DNA of 11,681 nucleotides, from NCBI GenBank assembly GCA_964487155.1, contig CAZAQB010000103.1, positions 1-11,681 on the forward strand, written 5' to 3'. Origin of the DNA: CAZAQB01 sp964487155 (GTDB lineage Bacteria > Pseudomonadota > Gammaproteobacteria > Nitrococcales > Nitrococcaceae). Both the position numbers and the translations under genes were made by a program. Below, one piece after another: positions 6,591 through 11,681 of this stretch (the first letter of the stretch is position 1; each line of letters starts with the position of its first letter). The notes beneath the pieces were generated by a model, which saw nothing but the letters and a program-made list of their open reading frames with translations, had not been told where the DNA came from and ran no database searches.

Positions 6591-6607
6591 TGTCAGAGAA
6601 TTTTACA
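6591..6607 (+). promoter_or_regulatory. Putative activator box upstream of the sigma-54 promoter
   Basis: TGTCAGAGAATTTTACA lies 76 bases before the -24 element, the usual range for a sigma-54 enhancer site. PEP-CTERM genes in proteobacteria often have a conserved upstream box with a sigma-54 promoter, linked to the PrsK/PrsR regulators. I suggest this box plays that part, from memory of the pattern rather than a scored match. Confidence 0.45.
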
Positions 6608-6682
6608 ATTCGCGGCCTGCTGCCCGGTGGCGCGCCACGGGCCACCGTCTAACTTACTGGTTAGTCGCGCGTTGAAGAGGGC

Positions 6683-6698
6683 AGGTACGCACCTTGCA
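6683..6698 (+). promoter_or_regulatory. Sigma-54 (-24/-12) promoter for the cohesin-like and dockerin genes
   Basis: AGGTACGCACCTTGCA matches the sigma-54 consensus: the GG and GC dinucleotides are exactly ten bases apart, with ACG after the GG and a perfect TTGCA. The first and fourth consensus bases differ. Transcription would start near 6709, giving a leader of about 294 bases before the ATG at 7003. Confidence 0.65.
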
Positions 6699-7002
6699 GC
6701 AAACACCCCGCACATTTGCGGGTTCCGCTGCAGCGATCTCGCGACGCCCGGCACCCTCGCATTATGAGGACAGGGATGTTGATGCCAGCCATGACCGGCC
6801 GACAGACACAGGCCCATGAGCACCGGTCACGGACGATAGCGCCTGGACGCGATGCGCAGACGCCAGCGCGGGGCCGGCTCGCGCCCGGGCCGCTCGATGG
6901 CTGCCGGCCTCACCCCTTCCGCATTTCCTCACGCCTGCTGCGCGCCATCGGCCCGCACGCGATGGCGACCGGTCGCATTGCCCCACCGGCCAAGGAGACT
7001 CC
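6699..7002 (+). other. Long 5' leader with a hairpin at the predicted transcript start
   Basis: A perfect hairpin, CCCGCA/TGCGGG (6707-6722) with a 4-base loop, begins at the predicted transcription start. AAGGAGA (6992-6998) is the ribosome site for the ATG at 7003. Frames between these points have no recognisable product. I do not see a known riboswitch. Confidence 0.45.
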
Positions 7003-7656
7003 ATGAAAACCTGTCTCGGGTATTTGCGCGCCTGAGCGCTTGCCAGTGCGTTGGTGCTGGCGAGTCAGCCGGTGTCCGCTGTCGTGCTCAGCCTGGAGCC
7101 GGATGTTGCCGTGGTGGGGGTCGGGGATCCGCTGGCCGTCTCCCTGGTGGTGGACGGACTTACCGCCGGCGGACCGGATTCGCTGGGCGACTTCGATGTG
7201 GATGTCGCCTTTGACCCGGCTGCGCTGAGCTTCACCGGGCTGACCCTGGGGGACTCTCTGGGGGACCCAAGCCTGTTCGAGGCCATCGATTTCAGCCAGG
7301 GAGATCTGGGGGGTGGACGCGTCAACGTCGCCGAGTTGAGCCTGCTGGAGGCGGACTCAGCGAGCTGTGTGCTGTGCGTGGCGCCGTTTCTGGACCAGCT
7401 CCAGGGCAGCCGCTTTACCCTCGCCACGCTCACTTTCGATGTGGCGTTGCTGGCGCCCGGCGCCACCACGGCCATCACCCTTGACGCTGTGAATGCGCTC
7501 AATGATGCCTTCGGCCAGCCGCTGGCCCTGGATGCCGCCCGCGGGGCGGTGGTGACGGGGACACAGCCCCCGGTGGCCGTCAGCGCCCCCGCCACCCTGC
7601 TGCTGCTGGCCGGTGGCTTGGGCCTGCTGGTCGGCCGCCGGCCCCGGCATGGCTGA
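7003..7656 (+). pseudogene. Cohesin-like surface protein with PEP-CTERM-type tail, interrupted by TGA in its signal peptide
   Basis: A strong AAGGAGA precedes ATG at 7003. The frame reads MKTCLGYLRA, meets TGA (7033-7035, codon 11), then continues uninterrupted to the TGA ending at 7656 (217 codons). Bridging the stop gives a textbook signal peptide: basic start, hydrophobic ALASALVLAS, cleavage after PVSA. The mature part has a cohesin-like beta pattern (DPLAVSLVVDGL, LGDFDVDVAFDPAALSFTG, FTLATLTFDVAL). The end, VSAPATLLLLAGGLGLLVGRR, is a PEP-CTERM-type sorting tail (short motif, transmembrane stretch, arginines) with SAP in place of PEP. Intact reading frame and composition suggest the stop is recent, a sequencing error, or read through. 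A single C-to-T change in CGA would explain it. Restart at TTG 7051 would lose the basic end of the signal peptide. Confidence 0.75.
7039..7064 (+). promoter_or_regulatory. Stem-loop directly after the in-frame TGA
   Basis: CTTGCCAG (7039-7046) pairs with CTGGCGAG (7057-7064) through eight pairs, one of them a G-U wobble. The 10-base loop contains GGT. It begins three bases after the TGA. The position is reminiscent of a bacterial selenocysteine insertion element but closer to the TGA than usual, and it may be chance in GC-rich signal-peptide codons. Confidence 0.25.
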
Positions 7657-7830
7657 GCGCCGCGCCGCCCGGTGGCGGCTTGCGCCGTCCCCGCGCCTCC
7701 ACGCGGACGCCATTGTGCTCTGCGTGCCCTGCCTGCAGGCCCGCGCCTGCGCGAATCATCCGCCCCCCGTGGCCCGACACAATCCCGTCGATTGACCCCC
7801 CGTTCCCTCTGAGCCAAGGAGACCCAGGCC
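7657..7830. other. Spacer between the cohesin-like and dockerin genes
   Basis: No gene and no T-tract terminator are visible in these 174 bases. A small GC stem (GCAGGC with GCCTGC, around 7734-7750) is present. Before the next ATG is AAGGAGA (7816-7822) within a context (GCCAAGGAGAC) also found before the cohesin-like gene. Co-transcription of the two genes is plausible. Confidence 0.45.
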
Positions 7831-10800
7831 ATGCCCCAGGTTCACGCCCCCCGACCGACGCGTCGGTCCCGCAGATCCCGGGCCATGGGCCTGTTGCTCC
7901 CCGCGTTGGCGCTGCTGGCGCTGGCCGTGGGACAGATCCCGGCGCAGGGCGGCCTGCGCGCCTCTGAGGCCCCCGCCGCCGCCAGGCTGGTCTGGCTGCT
8001 GGAGCACATCGTCCCCGCGGCCCGGGCCCAGACGCAGGCCTGCGATCTGGATCTCGACGCCGATGTCGATCTCAACGACATCAACCTGATCGCAGCGCGG
8101 CGCAACCAGCCCGCCACGGGACCCGACGACCCAGCCGATATCGACGGCGACGGCACCATTAACCTGGGGGACGCCCGTATGTGCGTGCTCCAGTGCACCC
8201 TGCCGCGCTGCGCCATCGTTACCCCCAATACCGCGCCGGTGGCCGACGCCGGCCCGGATCGCAGCGTGCCGCGGGGTGCCACCGTGGCGCTGGACGGCGG
8301 CGGTTCCAGCGACGCCGATGGCGACGCGCTGAGCTTCTCCTGGGCCTTCGCCAGCCGGCCGGCCGGCAGCGCGGCCGTGCTCACCGGCGCCGCGACCGCG
8401 ACGCCGAGCTTCGTGGCGGATAGCGTGGGCGTGTACCAGTTGCGCCTGCTAGTGAACGACGGCGCCACCGACAGCGCCCCCGACCTCGTCTCCATCACCG
8501 CTACCAACACCCCGCCGGTGGCCGACGCGGGCCCGGATCGCAGCGCCCCGGTCGGCGCCCGGGTCCAGCTCGACGGCTCGGGTTCGGCGGATGCCGACGG
8601 CGACAGCCTCGGTTTTCGCTGGGCCTTCACGTCCCGGCCGGCGGGCAGTGCCGCCGTGCTCTCCGATGCCAATGCAGTTGCACCGAGCTTCACCCTGGAT
8701 GAGCCGGGGACCTACCAGCTCGCCCTGGTGGTCAACGACGGGCGCACCGACAGCGCCCCGGATACCGTGGTGGTCTCCACCGTGAACTCCGCCCCGGTGG
8801 CCGACGCCGGCCCGGATCGCAGCGCCCCGGTGGGCGCCACGGTGATCCTGGACGGCTCGGGTTCCTCGGACGTGGACGGCGACGCCCTGAGTTTCTCGTG
8901 GCTCCTTGTCTCGGCGCCTGCGGGCAGCATGGCAGCGATCTCCGATCCCACCGCGGTGAGTCCGGCGCTGGTGCCGGATGTCCCCGGCAGCTACCAGCTC
9001 CGGCTCACGGTGAGCGATGGGTCCGCCGCCAGCGCCCCGGACACCGTCACGGTCTCCACCGCGAACTCCGCCCCGGTGGCCGATGCTGGCCCCGACCAGA
9101 GCGTGCTGGTGGGCGATACGGTGACCCTCGACGGGTCGCCCTCCACGGACGTGGACGGTGACCCGCTGACCTTCCGCTGGGCTCTCACCAGCCGCCCGGC
9201 CGGCAGCGCGGCGACACTCTCCGACCCCGCCGCGGTCAACCCCAGCTTCGACGTCGACCTGCCCGGCAGCTACATCGCCCAGCTCATCGTCAACGACGCC
9301 ACCCTGGACAGCGCCCCGGACACCGTCACGGTCACCACCGACAACTCGCCGCCCAGCGCCGATGCCGGTCCCGATCAGCGCGCGTTCATCGGCGAGACCG
9401 TGACCCTGGACGGCGCTGCGTCCACCGATGTGGATGGCGATGCCCTCAGCTTCCGCTGGTCCCTGAGCAGCCGGCCCGCAGGCAGCGCCGCGGTGCTCTC
9501 CGACCCGGCAGCGGTGGCGCCGAGCTTCACCGTCGACGTGTTCGGTTCCTACACCGCCCAGCTCATCGTCAACGACGGCACGCTGGACAGCGCCCCCGAC
9601 ACCGTCACCGTCGCCACCGACAACCGCGCCCCGGTGGCAGACGCCGGGCCCGACCAGAGCGTGCGGGTAGGGGATACGGTCGTGCTGGCCGCCACCGCCT
9701 CCAGCGATCCGGATGGCGACTCCCTGACCTTGCGCTGGTCGCTGAGCGTGCGCCCGGCGGGCAGTACCGCGAGCCTCTCCGACCCGGCCGCGGCCACCCC
9801 GTCCTTCACCGTGGACCAGCCCGGGCGCTACGTGGCCCAGCTCATCGTCAACGACGGGCAGATCGACAGCGCCCCCGACGCGGTGAGCATCGAGACGCTG
9901 AATACCGCGCCCGTGGCGGACGCCGGCCCGGACCAGAACGCCCTGGTGGGGGCAAGCGTGATCCTGGACGGCTCCGCTTCCAGCGATGCCGACGGTGACC
10001 CGCTGTCCTTCGCCTGGTCGCTGGTCGGCGCGCCGGCCGGCAGCACCGCGGCGCTCTCCGCTGCCACCGCCGTCAACCCGAGCCTGGTACCCGACCAGGC
10101 CGGCGAGTACGTGGCGCAGCTCATCGTCAACGACGGCACCGCCGATTCGGCGCCCGCCACGACCACGATCAGCGTCGCCGCCCCCAACCAGCCGCCGGCC
10201 ATCACCTCAAGCCCGGTGCTCAGCGCCACCGCCGGCCAGCCCTACAGCTACCAGGTCGCCGCCACGGACCCTGATGGCGACGCGCTGAACTTCTCGCTGG
10301 ACGCGGCGCCGGCCGGCATGACCATCGATGCAAGCAGCGGTGCCATCAACTGGACACCGGCCGGTGGGCAGGTCGGCGAAAACCCGGTGACGGTGCGTGT
10401 GGCGGATGGCCAGGGAGGCGGGACAGCCCAAAGCTTTAGCGTTGCAGTGGCCGTGGCCAACCGGCCACCGGCCTTCAGCAGCGCACCGCCGACCGCGGCG
10501 ACCGAGGATCAGCCCTACCGCTACGACGCGGATGCCGCCGACCCCGATGCCGGCGACACCCTGACGTTCTCACTGACCCTCGCCCCCGCCGGCATGACCA
10601 TTGACGCCGCCAGCGGCCTGATCCAGTGGACGCCCACCGCCGGCCAGCTTGGCGACAACCCGGTGACGGTCCGTGTGACCGATGCCGCCGGCGCCTTCGC
10701 CACCCAGAGCTTCGCGGTGGCGGTGGTCGCCGGCAACGCCGCGCCCAGCATCACCAGCACCCCGGTTCTCGCTGGCACCGAGGGCGAGCCCTACGTCTAC

Positions 10801-11681
10801 GACGTCGAGGCCAATGACCTCGATGCTGGCGACGTACTCACCTTCACGCTGGCTACGGCACCGGGTGGAATGAGCATCGACGCCGCCACAGGCCTGATCC
10901 AGTGGACTCCGGCTACCAGCCAGACCGGCCCCAACACGGTCACTGTGGTGGTCACCGACGACGCCGGCGCCAGCGCCAGCCAGAGCTTCACCATCGGCGT
11001 CGCCGCGGCACCCGCCAACCAGACGCCCACCATCACCGGCGCGCCGGTCACCAGCGGCGTCGCCGGCCAGCTCTACATCTACGCGGTCAGCGCCACCGAC
11101 CCCGACGGCGACAGCCTCAGCTTCAGCCTGCCCGTGTCCCCCGCGGGGATGAGCATCGACCCGGCCGCCGGGCGCATTACCTGGACGCCGGCCACCGCCC
11201 AGGTGGGTGACCACCCGGTCACCGTACGGGTGTCGGACGGCCAGGCCTTCGCCGAGCAGTCCTACACCGTCACGGTGACCGACGTGGCGCTGCCACTGGA
11301 GGTCTCGGTGACGGTGAGCCCCGCCATCATCGACCAGGGCCAGACCACCACCATCACCGTCTCCACCCAGGGGGGCACCGGCAGTATCGCCACCAGCCTT
11401 GCGGTCAACGGCGCACCGGTAGCCCTGGATGCCGACGGTCAGGCCGTGGTCACCGGCGATGCCATCGGTGCCTTCGAACTGCTGGCACTGGCCACCGACG
11501 CCGTGGAGACCGTGGGAGCCAATGCACTGTTCACCGTCCGGGATCCGGCGGACGCGACCGCCCCGGTGGCCCGCATCGACACCCCCGCCGACGGCGCCGA
11601 GGTCACCGCTCCGGTGGACATCATCGGCACCGCCTCCGACGCCAATCTTGCGGAGTACCGGTTGCTGCTGACGCCGGCCGG
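7831..11681 (+). CDS. Giant secreted dockerin/PKD/Ig-repeat surface protein, N-terminal part
   Basis: One frame stays open from ATG 7831 to the window edge: 1283 residues visible, C-terminus missing. An arginine-rich start (residues 8-17) and a hydrophobic core (18-33) form a signal peptide, probably cleaved near 38. Residues 71-127 are dockerin-like: calcium-loop repeats at 72-83 (DLDLDADVDLND) and 103-114 (DIDGDGTINLGD), with cysteines at 71, 118, 122 and 127. Seven PKD-like domains follow, starting at residues 133, 226, 319, 412, 505, 598 and 691. Four He_PIG-type Ig domains with PAGM(T/S)ID and WTP motifs begin near 786, 877, 969 and 1063. An Ig-like region runs from 1151 to the end. It is expected to be exported, calcium-binding and adhesive or scaffold-like. 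The last segment (TPADGAEVTAPVDIIGTASD) resembles the region before RHS/YD repeats in some giant proteins, a guess until more sequence is seen. Confidence 0.9.
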   Translation, partial: MPQVHAPRPTRRSRRSRAMGLLLPALALLALAVGQIPAQGGLRASEAPAAARLVWLLEHIVPAARAQTQACDLDLDADVDLNDINLIAARRNQPATGPDDPADIDGDGTINLGDARMCVLQCTLPRCAIVTPNTAPVADAGPDRSVPRGATVALDGGGSSDADGDALSFSWAFASRPAGSAAVLTGAATATPSFVADSVGVYQLRLLVNDGATDSAPDLVSITATNTPPVADAGPDRSAPVGARVQLDGSGSADADGDSLGFRWAFTSRPAGSAAVLSDANAVAPSFTLDEPGTYQLALVVNDGRTDSAPDTVVVSTVNSAPVADAGPDRSAPVGATVILDGSGSSDVDGDALSFSWLLVSAPAGSMAAISDPTAVSPALVPDVPGSYQLRLTVSDGSAASAPDTVTVSTANSAPVADAGPDQSVLVGDTVTLDGSPSTDVDGDPLTFRWALTSRPAGSAATLSDPAAVNPSFDVDLPGSYIAQLIVNDATLDSAPDTVTVTTDNSPPSADAGPDQRAFIGETVTLDGAASTDVDGDALSFRWSLSSRPAGSAAVLSDPAAVAPSFTVDVFGSYTAQLIVNDGTLDSAPDTVTVATDNRAPVADAGPDQSVRVGDTVVLAATASSDPDGDSLTLRWSLSVRPAGSTASLSDPAAATPSFTVDQPGRYVAQLIVNDGQIDSAPDAVSIETLNTAPVADAGPDQNALVGASVILDGSASSDADGDPLSFAWSLVGAPAGSTAALSAATAVNPSLVPDQAGEYVAQLIVNDGTADSAPATTTISVAAPNQPPAITSSPVLSATAGQPYSYQVAATDPDGDALNFSLDAAPAGMTIDASSGAINWTPAGGQVGENPVTVRVADGQGGGTAQSFSVAVAVANRPPAFSSAPPTAATEDQPYRYDADAADPDAGDTLTFSLTLAPAGMTIDAASGLIQWTPTAGQLGDNPVTVRVTDAAGAFATQSFAVAVVAGNAAPSITSTPVLAGTEGEPYVYDVEANDLDAGDVLTFTLATAPGGMSIDAATGLIQWTPATSQTGPNTVTVVVTDDAGASASQSFTIGVAAAPANQTPTITGAPVTSGVAGQLYIYAVSATDPDGDSLSFSLPVSPAGMSIDPAAGRITWTPATAQVGDHPVTVRVSDGQAFAEQSYTVTVTDVALPLEVSVTVSPAIIDQGQTTTITVSTQGGTGSIATSLAVNGAPVALDADGQAVVTGDAIGAFELLALATDAVETVGANALFTVRDPADATAPVARIDTPADGAEVTAPVDIIGTASDANLAEYRLLLTPA
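8227..10185 (+). repeat. Seven tandem 279-base coding repeats (PKD-like domains)
   Basis: The codon for the Asn that opens each (N)xxPVADAGPD block is at 8227, 8506, 8785, 9064, 9343, 9622 and 9901: six successive intervals of exactly 279 bases (93 codons). Within each repeat SDxDGDxLSFxW, RPAGS and VNDG..DSAPD recur at the same offsets. The seventh repeat is followed by the next domain type after 95 codons. Repeats 4 to 7 share AQLIVND and GPDQ more closely than 1 to 3, which carry GPDR and YQL. Confidence 0.9.

Noticed and set aside
5881..6645. Minus-strand frames encoding repeated FFATWVYGG and PAVGHVAKK blocks
   Set aside because: The peptide repeats are translations of the REP-like hairpins and tails; the same block appears in frames on both strands near 380-545, so the repeat is nucleic-acid level.
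6593..6823. Short open frames on both strands around the sigma-54 promoter
   Set aside because: They have no ribosome site, no recognisable motif and overlap the regulatory elements and the leader.
7033..7064. Selenocysteine codon with insertion element
   Set aside because: A selenocysteine within a cleaved signal peptide has no plausible use, and the loop is closer to the TGA than in known bacterial elements; retained only as a possibility in the findings.
7842..10460. Minus-strand frames opposite the PKD repeats
   Set aside because: They recur with the 279-base period and mirror the coding repeats on the plus strand; the plus frame is continuous for over 1280 codons with a signal peptide.

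Overview
This is a GC-rich window, most likely from a gammaproteobacterium. That placement is inferred from gene content and base composition (a tungsten-type aldehyde oxidoreductase operon, a TacAT toxin-antitoxin pair, a PEP-CTERM-like surface protein behind a sigma-54 promoter, and REP-like hairpin repeats). No rRNA or tRNA is present to settle it. The window has two halves with different jobs.

Left half (1-5758, all genes on the minus strand). Transcription runs from high to low coordinates. A type II toxin-antitoxin pair (tacA 5758-5480, tacT 5483-4980) starts from a promoter whose spacer carries an operator palindrome. Next is a probable operon: a MoaD-like sulfur carrier (4721-4470), a four-cluster ferredoxin subunit (4361-3864), a tungsten/molybdenum aldehyde oxidoreductase (AOR) catalytic subunit (3843-1993) and an FAD/NAD(P)-binding reductase subunit (1916-648). 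Order and composition match the AorABC enzyme type known from Aromatoleum aromaticum. It would oxidise aldehydes to acids and pass electrons through [4Fe-4S] clusters to FAD and NAD(P). Two perfect-armed intercistronic hairpins bracket the ferredoxin-catalytic pair. Beyond a repeat element lies the start of an unrecognised small gene (254-1), cut by the window edge.

Middle (5759-7002, no protein gene). This stretch holds an array of alternating REP-like hairpins. Their stems vary by compensating changes while the loop and a CTACGGCGGG tail stay constant. One further copy lies between the FAD gene and the small left-edge gene. Downstream are a TGTC/TTTTACA box and a strong sigma-54 (-24/-12) promoter facing right, followed by a long leader.

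Right half (7003-11681, plus strand). A cohesin-like secreted protein with a PEP-CTERM-type tail is interrupted by an in-frame TGA inside its signal peptide. It is followed by the 5' part of a giant secreted protein (1283 residues visible, still open at the edge). That protein has a signal peptide, a type I dockerin-like pair of calcium loops, seven PKD-like repeats of exactly 93 residues, four He_PIG-type Ig repeats and a further Ig-like region. A cohesin-like anchor next to a dockerin-bearing giant surface protein suggests a dedicated surface-attachment pair, possibly served by PEP-CTERM/exosortase sorting. This is the most unusual system in the window.
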